Shown: positions 32,386 to 42,251, numbered from the stretch's first letter. The stretch: DNA of 64,000 nt from Neorhizobium galegae bv. orientalis str. HAMBI 540 (GCF_000731315.1 NZ_HG938353.1:1984001-2048000), one strand, 5' to 3'. The notes: generated by a model from the letters alone, not told the origin. Program-made: numbers and translations.

Positions 32386-35300
32386 TTACTCCGCTGGAGA
32401 GAGAGCGGGAGCCGCCTCCTCCGTACCGTGCTGCCGCAGAGGGCGGCTGCCGGTTAGCAAACGTGCCAGCAGGTAGAAGACCGGCGTCATGAAGATGCCG
32501 AAGAACGTCACCCCGATCATGCCGGAGAACACGGCGATACCCATGGCGGAGCGCATTTCCGCACCCGCACCGGTCGATACGACCAGCGGCACGACACCCA
32601 TGATGAAGGCCATCGACGTCATCAGGATCGGACGCAGGCGCAGTCGGCTCGCCTCAACCGCCGCCTGGAGCGGTGTCCTCCCCTGGAACTCCAGTTCTCG
32701 GGCGAACTCCACGATCAGGATCGCGTTCTTCGCCGAGAGACCCACAAGGACCACGAGCCCGATCTGGGTGAAGATGTTGTTGTCACCGCCGGTCCACCAG
32801 ACGCCGGTCAGCGCCGCCAGCACACCCATCGGCACGATCATGATGATCGCCAGCGGCAGCACGAGGCTTTCATACTGGGCGGCGAGCACGAGATAGACGA
32901 GCAGCAGCGCCAGCGGGAAGACGACGATGCTCGAATTGCCGGCAAGGATCTGCTGATAGGTCAGGTCCGTCCACTCGAATTCGATGCCGGAAGGCAGCGT
33001 CTCGTCGAGGATCTTCGTAATCGCAGCCTCTGCCTGGCCGGACGAGAATCCCGGAGCCGGAGCGCCGTTGATATCGGAGGACAGGAAACCGTTGTAGCGG
33101 GTCGCCCGTTCCGGACCGGTCTGAGCATCCACCTTCAGCAGAGCCGAGAGCGGGATCATCTGGCCGGACTGCGAACGGACCTTCAATTGGCCGATGTCTT
33201 CCGCCTTGGCGCGGAACTTGGCGTCCGCCTGCACCCGGACGCTGTAGGTGCGGCCAAAAGCGTTGAAGTCGTTCACATAAAGCGAGCCGAGATAGATCTG
33301 CAGCGTTTCGAAGACGTCGGTCACCGAGACGCCGAGCTGTTCGGCCTTGGCGCGGTCGAGATCGGCATAGAGCTGCGGCACGTTGATCTGGAAACTCGAG
33401 AAGATGCCGGCAAGTTCAGGCGTCTGGTAGGCCTTGGCGATCACCGCCTTGGTGGCCTCGTCGAGCGCCTGGTTACCAAGGCCTGCACGGTCCTCGATCT
33501 GCAGCTTGAACCCGCCCGTCGTTCCGAGGCCGTTGACCGGCGGCGGCGGGAACATGGCGATATAGGCGTCCTGGATGGCGCCGAACTTCTGGTTCAGCTG
33601 CATGGCAATCGCACCGCCCGAAAGCTCCGGCGTCGTGCGGTTTTCGAAGTCGTCGAGAACCGCAAAGACGATGCCCGCGTTCGAGCCGATCGTGAAGCCG
33701 TTGATCGACAGGCCCGGGAAGGCGATGGCGTGTTCGACGCCCGGCTGGGCCAGGGTGATCTCGCTCATCCGCTTGATCACGTCTTCCGTGCGGTCGAGGG
33801 TTGCACCATCCGGAAGCTGGGCGAAGCCGATCAGATACTGCTTGTCCTGCGCCGGCACGAAGCCGCCCGGCACCGCATTGAACATGCTGTAGGTCGCACC
33901 GACGAGAGCCAGATAGATGATCATCACCAGGCTCTTGCGCGACAGCAATCCGCCGACCGTGCGGCCGTAGCCGTTGGAAGCCGCACCGAAGACGCGGTTG
34001 AAACCACGGAAGAACCAGCCGAAGATGGCATCCATGAACCGGGTCAGCCAATCCTTCTTGGCGTGATGGTCCTTGAGCAGCAGGGCAGCCAGCGCCGGCG
34101 ACAGGGTCAGCGAGTTGATCGCCGAGATGACCGTCGAAATCGCGATCGTCAGGGCGAACTGCCGGTAGAACTGGCCGGACAGGCCGCTGATGAAGGCGAG
34201 CGGCACGAAGACTGCGACCAGAACCAGCGCGATGGCGATGATCGGGCCGGAGACTTCCTTCATCGCCTTGTAGGTCGCATCCCGCGGACTGAGGCCGCCC
34301 TCGATATTGCGCTCGACGTTTTCCACCACGACGATCGCATCGTCGACGACGATACCGATCGCCAGCACGAGGCCGAACAACGTCAATGCGTTGATCGAGA
34401 AGCCGAAGGCATACATGACCGCAAACGTGCCGATGATCGAGACGGGCACGGCGATCAGCGGAATGATCGAGGCACGCCAGGTCTGCAGGAAGATGATGAC
34501 CACGAGCACGACCAGCGCGATGGCTTCGAGCAACGTATCGATGACCTTCTCGATCGAAGCGCGCACGAACTTGGTCGTATCGTAGACGATCTCGTATTTC
34601 ACGCCCTGCGGCATCGCCAGCTGCAGCTGGTCCATGGTCGCCTTGACGTTGTCGGCGATCTCGATCGCGTTCGAACCCGGCGCCTGGAGAACCGCGATGG
34701 CAACGGCCGGCTGACCGTCGAGCAGCGAGCGCAGCGTATAATCGGCAGCACCAAGCTCAATGCGGGCGACATCGCGCAACCGGGTGATTTCCCCGTTCTG
34801 ACCGCTCTTGACGATGATGTTGCCGAACTCTTCCGGGGTGCGCAGGCGGCCCTGGGCATTGACGTTGAGCTGCAGGTCGACACCGGGCTGGCTCGGCGAA
34901 GCGCCGATGATGCCGGCCGCGGCCTGGACGTTCTGGCTGCGGATGGCGTTCGAGATGTCGCTTGCGGCCAGTGAATGCTCGGCGGCCTTCTGCGGATCGA
35001 TCCACACGCGCATCGAATAGTCACCGGCGCCGAACACCTGCACCTGGCCGACGCCCTGGATGCGGTTCAGCCGGTCCTTGACGTTGAGCGTTGCATAGTT
35101 GCGCAGGTAGGTGATGTCGTATCGGTCTGAGACGAGGTTGACCACCATGATGAAGTCCGGCGAGCTCTTGACGGTCGTCAGACCGATCGAACGCACTTCT
35201 GCCGGCAGGCGCGGTTCGGCCTGGCTCACGCGGTTCTGAACGAGCTGCTGCGCCTTGTCCGGATCGGTGCCGAGCTTGAAGGTGACGGTCAGCGTCATCA

Positions 35301-35565
35301 CGCCGTCGGAGGTCGCCTGGCTGGACATGTAGAGCATGTCCTCGACGCCGTTTATCTGCTCTTCGAGCGGCGTCGCGACCGTTTCGGCGATGACCGTCGG
35401 ATTGGCGCCAGGATAGACGGCACGCACGACGATCGAAGGCGGGACCACATTGGGATATTCTGAAATCGGCAGAGACCGCATGCCGATCAGGCCCGCGACC
35501 ACGATGAGGATCGACAGCACGGCCGCAAAGACCGGTCTGTCGATGAAAAACCTGGAAATATTCAT
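32386..35565 (-). CDS. RND multidrug efflux pump (HAE1 family, AcrB/MexF-like)
   Basis: A 1059-residue inner-membrane proton antiporter, standard length for HAE1 pumps. It starts MNISRFFIDRPVFAAVLSIL; the central membrane motif GIVVDDAIVVVENVERNIEG (TM4, with the proton-relay Asp pair) and GLSAKNAILIVEFARE (TM10-11, with the conserved Lys) are intact, as are the large periplasmic loops. It would pair with the adaptor gene directly upstream; an outer-membrane channel is not encoded here. The ATG at 35565 follows AGAGGGCTTTGAC. Third gene of the hydrolase-adaptor-pump operon. Confidence 0.94.
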   Translation of the reverse strand: MNISRFFIDRPVFAAVLSILIVVAGLIGMRSLPISEYPNVVPPSIVVRAVYPGANPTVIAETVATPLEEQINGVEDMLYMSSQATSDGVMTLTVTFKLGTDPDKAQQLVQNRVSQAEPRLPAEVRSIGLTTVKSSPDFIMVVNLVSDRYDITYLRNYATLNVKDRLNRIQGVGQVQVFGAGDYSMRVWIDPQKAAEHSLAASDISNAIRSQNVQAAAGIIGASPSQPGVDLQLNVNAQGRLRTPEEFGNIIVKSGQNGEITRLRDVARIELGAADYTLRSLLDGQPAVAIAVLQAPGSNAIEIADNVKATMDQLQLAMPQGVKYEIVYDTTKFVRASIEKVIDTLLEAIALVVLVVIIFLQTWRASIIPLIAVPVSIIGTFAVMYAFGFSINALTLFGLVLAIGIVVDDAIVVVENVERNIEGGLSPRDATYKAMKEVSGPIIAIALVLVAVFVPLAFISGLSGQFYRQFALTIAISTVISAINSLTLSPALAALLLKDHHAKKDWLTRFMDAIFGWFFRGFNRVFGAASNGYGRTVGGLLSRKSLVMIIYLALVGATYSMFNAVPGGFVPAQDKQYLIGFAQLPDGATLDRTEDVIKRMSEITLAQPGVEHAIAFPGLSINGFTIGSNAGIVFAVLDDFENRTTPELSGGAIAMQLNQKFGAIQDAYIAMFPPPPVNGLGTTGGFKLQIEDRAGLGNQALDEATKAVIAKAYQTPELAGIFSSFQINVPQLYADLDRAKAEQLGVSVTDVFETLQIYLGSLYVNDFNAFGRTYSVRVQADAKFRAKAEDIGQLKVRSQSGQMIPLSALLKVDAQTGPERATRYNGFLSSDINGAPAPGFSSGQAEAAITKILDETLPSGIEFEWTDLTYQQILAGNSSIVVFPLALLLVYLVLAAQYESLVLPLAIIMIVPMGVLAALTGVWWTGGDNNIFTQIGLVVLVGLSAKNAILIVEFARELEFQGRTPLQAAVEASRLRLRPILMTSMAFIMGVVPLVVSTGAGAEMRSAMGIAVFSGMIGVTFFGIFMTPVFYLLARLLTGSRPLRQHGTEEAAPALSPAE

Positions 35566-35695
35566 GTCAAAGCCCTCTCTCCGGGGTTGAACAAGAGGCG
35601 AAACGGCCCCGGCTCGCGGCCGACAAGGCCGCAAGCTCCACGAACCGGAACTGGATGAGTGTTGGAAAGCGGCGGACTAGCCGCCGCTCAGAGCA

Positions 35696-36877
35696 TTACT
35701 TGTTGGCGACTTTCGCCTCGTCCTGCGGCTGGACCACAGCACCAGGACGGATACGCTGCAGGCCGTTGACGACGATTCGGTCGCCCGGATTGAGGCCCTT
35801 CTCGACGATCCGCATGCCGTCGACCGCCGTGCCCAGCTCCACCTGCCGGTACGCAACGGTATTGGCCGCATCGACCACGAAGACGAACTTCTTGTCCTGA
35901 TCGGTGCCGACAGCCTTTTCACTGACCATCAGGTGATCCTGCGCCTTCGGCTGGCCCATGCGAACCCGCACGAACTGGCCCGGGATCAGCTTGCCGCCCG
36001 GATTGTCGAAGACGGCGCGCACGCGGATCGTGCCGCTCGAGGCATTCACTTCGTTGTCGATGAGCTGCAGCTTGCCACGGATCGGTGTGCCGTTACCGGC
36101 GAGCGTGCTGACCTCGACAGGCACCTGTTCGATCGCCGGTACACCGTCGACGAGCGGAAGGTCGTTGAGCGTACGGGACACCAGTTCTTCGCCGGCGTCG
36201 AAGCTCGCATAGATCGGATCGGCCGAAACCAGCGTCGTCAGCGGAGCGGACGCGGAACCCGCTGCCACCAGATTGCCGACGGTGATTTCCAGCCTGCCGG
36301 CCCGGCCGGCGATCGGTGCCCGGATCTCGGTATAGTCGAGATTGAGCTGCGCCGTCTTCAGGGCCGCCTTGGCGGATTGAAGATTGGCAAGCGCCTCGCT
36401 CTGGGCGCTCTGGCGTTGGGCGAGATCGCTTTGCGAGATGGTATTCTTGGAAGCGAGGTTCTTGCCGCGATCGAGTTCGGTATTGGCAAGCTCGACCTTC
36501 GCCTGCGCCGATGCCACCTGGCCTTCAGCCTGTGCGACCGCCGCCCGATAGGGCTCCGGATCGATGCGGACGAGCAGGTCGCCCTGCTTCACCAGCCCGC
36601 CTTCGCGGAAATGCACCGACTGGATGGTGCCGGTGATGCGCGGCCGGATTTGAACGCGATCGACGGCTTCCAACCGGCCGGAAAACTCCTGCCAGGTTGA
36701 AACATTGCGTGGTTCGACGGTGGCGACCGTCACGGGAACGGCCGGAGCCGCAGCAGCCGTTGCAGGCGCGGCATGGGCGCCCTGCGGCAGATCGAGATAG
36801 ACAGAGGCGCCCGCAATCAGCGCAGCGGTGCCCAATCCAGTGCCCCATAGGGCCCAGCTTTTGATCTTCGAGGTCAT
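35696..36877 (-). CDS. RND efflux periplasmic adaptor (membrane fusion protein)
   Basis: A 393-residue AcrA/MexE-type protein. It has an N-terminal hydrophobic anchor (WALWGTGLGTAALIAGASVY), then RVQIRPRITGTIQSVHFREG (lipoyl half), a coiled-coil hairpin rich in Ala, Gln and Lys (about 110-170), LDYTEIRAPIAGRAGRLEIT (second lipoyl half) and a beta-barrel/MP domain. It lacks a lipobox Cys, so it is membrane-anchored by the N-terminal helix. It lies 130 nt before the pump gene and 61 nt after the hydrolase-like gene, all on the minus strand. Confidence 0.93.
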   Translation of the reverse strand: MTSKIKSWALWGTGLGTAALIAGASVYLDLPQGAHAAPATAAAAPAVPVTVATVEPRNVSTWQEFSGRLEAVDRVQIRPRITGTIQSVHFREGGLVKQGDLLVRIDPEPYRAAVAQAEGQVASAQAKVELANTELDRGKNLASKNTISQSDLAQRQSAQSEALANLQSAKAALKTAQLNLDYTEIRAPIAGRAGRLEITVGNLVAAGSASAPLTTLVSADPIYASFDAGEELVSRTLNDLPLVDGVPAIEQVPVEVSTLAGNGTPIRGKLQLIDNEVNASSGTIRVRAVFDNPGGKLIPGQFVRVRMGQPKAQDHLMVSEKAVGTDQDKKFVFVVDAANTVAYRQVELGTAVDGMRIVEKGLNPGDRIVVNGLQRIRPGAVVQPQDEAKVANK

Positions 36878-36938
36878 TGGTAGTCTCCTTACGGCCTTGG
36901 GAATTGACCGTTATTTGCCTTCAAAATAAATCATGCTA

Positions 36939-37733
36939 CTAACTTAACTCTCGGACGAAGCTCGTGAATTCGGCACAAAGTGCTGTCATCCATTCGCCGT
37001 CGCCCTCTCTGTAAATGCCCGTCCAGCCGCAGCTGGCAGGGAAGATCTTCTGCTTGACCGAAACGCCGGCCTCGCTCAGGCGCGTTGCATAACCAACCGT
37101 TTCATCGCGCAGCGGATCGTCTTCCGATGTCACGATGAGAGCCGGCGCGACACCCGAAAGCCGCGAACAGAGGCAGGGTGCCGCATAAGGATGCTGGAAC
37201 CCGCAATGGGAGCCGAGATAATGGCTCCAGCCTTCCGCCCAACGTTCGCCCATGCCGATATCGTCCGCCTTGCGAAACGATCGGGTGGCCATCATCGGGT
37301 CGATCATCGGCGACAGCAGTATCTGGCCGTTCAGCTCGCCGGGCATCAGGTCGCGCGCCTTGAGCGCCACGCCGGCCGCAACATTGCCGCCCGCCTCGTC
37401 GCCCGCCACAAAAAGCTGGGACTTGGCACTGCCGAACTGTTTGCGCCGGCCGGCAAGGCACTGGAGCGCCGCAAATGCGCATTCCATAGCCTGCGGAAAC
37501 ATGTTGTGCGAAACGCTGCTGTAATCGGCTTCCAGTACCACGGCGCCTGCTTCCGCCAGCGCCTTGGCGACCGGACGTTCGTTTTCGCCGCGCTGCTCAT
37601 TAAGAAACGCACCGCCCCGCAGGTAAAGCACAAGCGGCGGAACCTTGCCCTTGGCAGCGCCTTCATAAACGCGCATGGGGACAGCCGGCTTGGCCGACTT
37701 GTCAAATGCGATATTTTCCCACTGCGCAATCAT
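36939..37733 (-). CDS. Alpha/beta-hydrolase (HSL family) lacking catalytic residues
   Basis: A 264-residue protein of the hormone-sensitive-lipase/esterase fold. The oxyanion HGGG is replaced by LRGGAF (38-43), the nucleophile elbow GDSAGG reads GDEAGG with Glu113 in place of Ser, and the catalytic His region (normally HGF) reads ASCGWTG (234-239). The acid position survives in SEDDPLRDE. It should therefore not be a Ser hydrolase. It is first in a minus-strand operon with the RND adaptor and pump, so a ligand-binding or regulatory job in efflux is possible. The ATG at 37733 follows GAGGGTTTTTCA. Confidence 0.83.
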   Translation of the reverse strand: MIAQWENIAFDKSAKPAVPMRVYEGAAKGKVPPLVLYLRGGAFLNEQRGENERPVAKALAEAGAVVLEADYSSVSHNMFPQAMECAFAALQCLAGRRKQFGSAKSQLFVAGDEAGGNVAAGVALKARDLMPGELNGQILLSPMIDPMMATRSFRKADDIGMGERWAEGWSHYLGSHCGFQHPYAAPCLCSRLSGVAPALIVTSEDDPLRDETVGYATRLSEAGVSVKQKIFPASCGWTGIYREGDGEWMTALCAEFTSFVRELS

Positions 37734-37838
37734 TGAAAAACCCTCGGGCAAACCCCTAGTAAAAACGGGGTGCTTGCCGTCAATCTTGAACCTGATATTA
37801 TTATTCGGGTGAAAACACACAAGCTAACGGCATTCGAC

Positions 37839-37867
37839 AACACTATTCCATATTTCGGAACAATGTT
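37839..37867. promoter_or_regulatory. Imperfect palindrome in the LysR/efflux divergent promoter
   Basis: AACACTATTCC (37839-37849) and GGAACAATGTT (37857-37867) form an inverted repeat with 9 of 11 matching positions and a 7-nt centre. It lies 23 nt before the LysR start and 105 nt from the divergent operon start. Its size and position fit a LysR operator that also represses its own gene. Confidence 0.5.
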
Positions 37868-37890
37868 GCGGCGCAGCAGGAATCAAGACA

Positions 37891-38826
37891 ATGGACCAGC
37901 TTTCGGCAATGCGCGTATTCGTTCGCGTCGTGGAAACCGGCAATTTCACCCGGGCCGCGGCCACTCTCAATATGCCCAAAACGACGGTGACCAATCTCGT
38001 CCAGAGCCTCGAGAGCCATCTGCGCACGACGCTGCTCAACCGCACCACCCGCAAGGTCATGGTGACGACCGACGGCGCGCTCTATTATGAGCGCGCGATG
38101 CAGATAATTTCCGAGCTCGACGAGCTCGACGGCAGCATGTCGAATTCGCAGAGCCAGCCATCCGGCCGGCTGCGCGTGGAGATGGCCGGCGCCTTCGCCG
38201 ATTTGCTGGTCATTCCGAATTTATGCGATTTCCATGCGCGTTTTCCGCAGATCAGGCTCGATATCGGCGTCGGCGACCGGCTGGTCGACTATATCGCTGA
38301 AAACGTCGACTGCGCTCTGCGCGCCGGCACCCCGACCGACCAATCGCTGATCGCCCGCAAGGTCGGCGAGATAAGCATGTCGGCCTATGCAGCACCTCTC
38401 TACATCCGCAACTTCGGCACGCCTGAACGCCCGCAGGACCTGCTGGAAGACCATTTGGCCGTCGGTTACCTGAACGCCCAGTCCAGCCGGGTGAGATCCA
38501 TGGAATTCCGTCGCGACGACGAAAACCTGGAAATCACGCCCCGATACGTCGTTTCCGTCAACGATGCCCGGACCTATGTGAACGCAGCGATTTCCGGCAT
38601 GGGCATCATCCAGTCGCCGCGCTTCATGGTGAAGGAGACGGTGGAGAAGGGCGAATTGGTCGAAGTTCTCTCCGACTGGCACTGCGCGTCGCTACCCCTC
38701 TACATCGTCTATCCGCAGACCCGCCACCTCTCCAACAAGGTGCGGGTCTTCGTCGATTGGCTCGCCAAGCTGGTTCAAAACCTTAAGGTCGAGGAAAGCC
38801 GCGAGCAGATGCGCAAGGCAAGCTAG
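37891..38826 (+). CDS. LysR-family regulator of the adjacent efflux operon
   Basis: A 311-residue LysR protein: HTH MDQLSAMRVFVRVVETGNFT with TTVTNLVQSLESHLRT, then an effector domain with GRLRVEMAGAFADLLVIPNL. It belongs to the large CrgA/AphB-type LysR group. It is divergent from the hydrolase-adaptor-pump operon, the usual arrangement for a LysR gene and its target. The inducer is unknown. Confidence 0.9.
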   Translation: MDQLSAMRVFVRVVETGNFTRAAATLNMPKTTVTNLVQSLESHLRTTLLNRTTRKVMVTTDGALYYERAMQIISELDELDGSMSNSQSQPSGRLRVEMAGAFADLLVIPNLCDFHARFPQIRLDIGVGDRLVDYIAENVDCALRAGTPTDQSLIARKVGEISMSAYAAPLYIRNFGTPERPQDLLEDHLAVGYLNAQSSRVRSMEFRRDDENLEITPRYVVSVNDARTYVNAAISGMGIIQSPRFMVKETVEKGELVEVLSDWHCASLPLYIVYPQTRHLSNKVRVFVDWLAKLVQNLKVEESREQMRKAS

Positions 38827-38954
38827 GCCCGTTTTACCAACGAGGCGACGAAAGCCCGAATGTCAGGCGGCGTCTTGAGGACTGAGTATTGCTGTCCCGG
38901 CGAGGTGTCGCCCGAGAAGGCAATGAAGGCCACCTTTCCGTCAGCGTCTGCTGC
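38823..38954 (-). pseudogene. C-terminal remnant of an unknown gene
   Basis: On the minus strand a 44-codon open stretch reads AADADGKVAFIAFSGDTSPG, QQYSVLKTPPDIRAFVASLV, KRA and ends at a TAG overlapping the LysR stop. It begins just after an in-frame TAG and has no start codon with a ribosome site. The amino-acid composition and strongly G/C third positions look like real coding sequence, so it is probably the tail of a decayed gene. No family is recognised. Confidence 0.35.
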
Positions 38955-39057
38955 CTAGGCCAAGAAATCATGCCGTCCGCGACGGAATTTATGCCTCGGT
39001 TCGTACACGGGTGATAAAGCGGTTGGATGTTTGTTCGATGATTGGAATAGAGTCAGC

Positions 39058-40263
39058 ATGACGCGTTGGGGACATGTCACAATCGCCGTTCTGGGCGGCA
39101 TCGCCGCCGCCCTGCACGTCGGCAAGGTACCGCCAGCCATCCCCATGCTGCGCTCCGAACTCGGCATCGATCTCGTGGCTGCCGGCTGGCTGATGGGGCT
39201 GGCAAGCGCCCTCGGCGCCGCCTGCGGCATCCTGATCGGCCGTTTCACCGATTACCTGACCCATCGGCGCGCGATGATCCTCGGCCTTGCGTTGCTGATC
39301 GCCGGCAGCCTGATCGGGGGCCTCACCCATTCGCAAATGGTGATCTTCGCCAGCCGCGTGCTCGAAAGCGTCGGCCTCATCATGGTCTCGGTCGCGGCCC
39401 CGGGCCTGATTGCGGCCTCGATCGAGCCGCGCGATACCGGCCTCGCCTTCGCGCTCTGGGGTATCTGGATGCCGGTCGGCGTCGCGGTGATGATGATGAT
39501 CTCGCCTTTCCTGCTGCCGAGCTTCGGCTGGCAGGGTTCCTGGATTTTCGCCGCCATGCTCAGCCTCATTCCGATGGTGGCGCTGCTGACGATGCGCGTG
39601 CCGAAACCTCAGACGGCAGGTCATCCGACAACGTCGCTGCTGACGGCGGTTAGGCTCACCGCGTCTCGGCCGATGTCCTGGATACTGTCCGGAATTTTCG
39701 CCGCCTACAGCGCCAGCTTCATGTCCGTCTTCGGTTTCCTGCCGACGCTGCTGATCGAGGAAATGGGAATTCGCCTCGCGGCGGCGTCGATCATGACCGC
39801 GCTGGCAGTGCTCGCGAACGGCGTCGGCAACATATTCGGCGGCGTCTTCGCGCGTTGGGGTGCCCCGCGCTGGGTGCTGATCGCCGGTCCCTGCGTGATG
39901 CTGACGCTGACTGCCTTCGTCGTCTTCGGCCACAGCTTTCCGCTCTGGATGCGCTACGGTGCCTCGGTGCTTTACGCGGTGTCGGGCGGCGTCCTGCCGG
40001 CGACCATCATGGGCTCGCTGCCCGTCTATGCACCGCGCCGCGACCTCGTGGGGACGTTCAGCGGCTTCGTCATGCAGGGCTCCAATATCGGCCAGGTCTT
40101 CGGGCCGATGTTGCTCGCCTCGATCGTTGCGGCATCCGGCTGGCAAGGTGCCCCCTTCTACATTGCCGCCGCAACGGGGCTCGGCCTGGTCCTGGCGCTC
40201 TGCCTGCGCCAGACCGAACGCCGCATCGCAGCCGCGGGGCCAGAGGCCGCCGGAACGGCCTAA
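39058..40263 (+). CDS. MFS transporter (CynX/NimT type)
   Basis: A 401-residue, 12-segment major facilitator protein. The loop GRFTDYLTHRRAMILGLALL between helices 2 and 3 follows the MFS G-x-x-x-D-x-x-x-R pattern. The layout resembles the CynX/NimT group. The ATG at 39058 is preferred to one 9 codons earlier because the fold starts at TRWGHVTIAVLGG. It precedes the amidase gene by 117 nt on the same strand, so import of an amide or efflux of a product is possible. Confidence 0.85.
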   Translation: MTRWGHVTIAVLGGIAAALHVGKVPPAIPMLRSELGIDLVAAGWLMGLASALGAACGILIGRFTDYLTHRRAMILGLALLIAGSLIGGLTHSQMVIFASRVLESVGLIMVSVAAPGLIAASIEPRDTGLAFALWGIWMPVGVAVMMMISPFLLPSFGWQGSWIFAAMLSLIPMVALLTMRVPKPQTAGHPTTSLLTAVRLTASRPMSWILSGIFAAYSASFMSVFGFLPTLLIEEMGIRLAAASIMTALAVLANGVGNIFGGVFARWGAPRWVLIAGPCVMLTLTAFVVFGHSFPLWMRYGASVLYAVSGGVLPATIMGSLPVYAPRRDLVGTFSGFVMQGSNIGQVFGPMLLASIVAASGWQGAPFYIAAATGLGLVLALCLRQTERRIAAAGPEAAGTA

Positions 40264-40380
40264 GACGGGCGGCAACGGCCAACTAGCAAGTCAATCGTCG
40301 CGAGCTGGCCTGCATTTGCGGGCTGGCGGGCAAAGTAAAATCGACTAGTCTCCTCTCTGATCAAAAAAGAGAGCCAGATC

Positions 40381-41322
40381 ATGAAACATCACGTCGCCGC
40401 CTCTTCCAAAACCTGCGCCTGGGGCTATTTCGACGCCGCCCGCGAGCCGGTGCTGACCATCGACAGCGGCGACACCGTGGTGATCGACACGGTCTCCGGC
40501 CCAGTAGAAGTTCTGCCCAAGGAGGGGTTCACCATCCTTCCCGAACATCTCGAAATCCACGAAAACTGCCGGCCGATCATGCAGGGACATATCCTGACCG
40601 GCCCGGTCGCCGTGCGCGGCGCCAAGCCCGGCCAGGTGCTGGAGGTGAAAATCCTCGATGTCGAGCTGCGCCAGGACTGGGGCTATAACGTCATCCGCCC
40701 GCTCGCCGGCACCCTCCCTTATGATTTCGAGACATCGCGAATGATCACCATCCCGCTCGACAAGCAGGGGAATGTCGGCCGCCTGCCCTGGGGTCTCGAC
40801 CTGCCGCTGGCGCCCTTCTTCGGGGTTATGGGCGTCGCTCCGCCCCCGAACTGGGGCCGCATCACCTCGATCATGCCGCGTTCGCACGCCGGCAATATCG
40901 ACAACAAGGAGCTGGTCGCCGGCACCACGCTCTATCTGCCGATCTTCAACGAGGGCGCGCTGTTTTCCTGTGGGGACGGTCATGGTGCGCAGGGCGACGG
41001 CGAGGTCTGCATCACCGCCATCGAGACGGCATTGCGCGGCACCTTCCAGCTTACCGTGCGCGACGATCTCGATTTCGTCTATCCACGGGCTGAAACGCCG
41101 ACGCATTACATCACCATGGGCATGGATCCGGATCTCGACCAGTGTACCGTCATGGCGCTACGCGACATGATCGTGCTGCTCGGCGAAAAAGGCGGCCTGT
41201 CGCGGGAAGATGCCTACACGCTCTGCAGCCTCGCCGGTGACCTGCGCATCACCCAGACCGTCAACGGCTGCAAGGGCGTGCATATGATGATGGCAAAAAC
41301 CCTCGTCGACCCCGCGGTCTGA
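40381..41322 (+). CDS. Acetamidase/formamidase family protein
   Basis: A 313-residue protein of the FmdA_AmdA family: GHILTGPVAVRGAKPGQVLE, then IMPRSHAGNIDNKELVAGTT, LPIFNEGALFSCGDGHGAQG with the metal- and substrate-binding GDGHGAQGDGE segment, and a C-terminal LAGDLRITQTVNGCKGVHMM typical of the family. It hydrolyses short amides such as formamide to acid and ammonia; the true substrate is not known. AGAGAGCC precedes the ATG. It is convergent with the BA14K gene. Confidence 0.9.
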   Translation: MKHHVAASSKTCAWGYFDAAREPVLTIDSGDTVVIDTVSGPVEVLPKEGFTILPEHLEIHENCRPIMQGHILTGPVAVRGAKPGQVLEVKILDVELRQDWGYNVIRPLAGTLPYDFETSRMITIPLDKQGNVGRLPWGLDLPLAPFFGVMGVAPPPNWGRITSIMPRSHAGNIDNKELVAGTTLYLPIFNEGALFSCGDGHGAQGDGEVCITAIETALRGTFQLTVRDDLDFVYPRAETPTHYITMGMDPDLDQCTVMALRDMIVLLGEKGGLSREDAYTLCSLAGDLRITQTVNGCKGVHMMMAKTLVDPAV

Positions 41323-41331
41323 AGCTGGCCG

Positions 41332-42060
41332 TCAACCGAAAGGCGATTGACACTGGCGGCGCGGGCCGCCTGCCGAGGGCTGATAGCTGTTGTCCTCGGC
41401 CTGATAGGACCGGTAACGGGCAAAACACCATTCCTCATGGGATCCGGCCGGAGCGTCGGCATCGATCGCCTGCGACTGTGCATAGCCTGCCGCACCGTCG
41501 TCGGCCCGTTGGTTGCTGCGGGCAGCCGGTCTTTCCGGAAGCGGCTGCAATTCATCCTGGGCCTGCGGCTGATCCGGCGCCGGTGCCGCGGCAACGGTCC
41601 CGGTCGCGGCGGCGCCGGGTGCCTGGCACTGCCGACGGGGGCCACCGCTGAAGGGCTGGTAGCTGTTGTCTTCGGCTCGATAGGACTTGTATCGCGCGGA
41701 GCACCAGTCGGCCTGGGCGGGATCGAGCATGGCTTTCCGCTCTTCTTGCGGCTGCTGCGGAGCGATCGACGCCGTCACCGTATGGTCGACGGCCGTCGCT
41801 GCAGCGGTCTGCTGGACAGCGGGCGTTGTCTGCGTATCGGCTGCAACTGAAGCCGGAGGCGTCGCGGTGGGCAGGCGCTGATAATCCTGGCTGACGGTGT
41901 CGATGGCCTTCGGTTTTGAGGTCCACAGGTCCGGCGTGTCCATATTGGCGAACTTATGCGGTTCGGGTTCGGCGATCACGTTGGCGGTGATGATCACGCC
42001 GCTCAGGAACACCAGAACGAGCAGGACAAGGCTGCCCAAAAGCAAGAGGATTGGCTTCAC
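41332..42060 (-). CDS. Membrane-anchored protein with two BA14K-like repeats
   Basis: A 242-residue protein with an N-terminal anchor ([20 protein letters not shown]), a Pro/Ala/Gln-rich linker and two near-identical modules of about 27 residues: [20 protein letters not shown] (about 125) and [20 protein letters not shown] at the C-terminus, each ending GGPRRQC. This is the BA14K pattern of rhizobia and Brucella, a cell-envelope family with lectin-like immunoreactivity in Brucella. The GTG at 42060 with GGGAGCG upstream places the anchor at the N-terminus. It is the last gene before the island junction. Confidence 0.78.
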   Translation of the reverse strand: MKPILLLLGSLVLLVLVFLSGVIITANVIAEPEPHKFANMDTPDLWTSKPKAIDTVSQDYQRLPTATPPASVAADTQTTPAVQQTAAATAVDHTVTASIAPQQPQEERKAMLDPAQADWCSARYKSYRAEDNSYQPFSGGPRRQCQAPGAAATGTVAAAPAPDQPQAQDELQPLPERPAARSNQRADDGAAGYAQSQAIDADAPAGSHEEWCFARYRSYQAEDNSYQPSAGGPRRQCQSPFG

Positions 42061-42206
42061 GACCGCGCTCCCATTTCGTTTTGCAGACCAAATGCCGATC
42101 AGGCGCCGGAGTTCCCGTCGAGGAAGCAAAAGAAGCAGGATTGGAGATCACGGATGATGACAGGGCGACATGCGCCCGTCTTCGTCCAACTCTTCGAAAG
42201 AGGAGA

Positions 42207-42251
<45 letters not shown>

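Noticed and set aside
33187..34974. 595-codon + strand frame opposite the RND pump
   Set aside because: Antisense shadow of a standard-length RND gene; composition is charged and repetitive, with no ribosome site.
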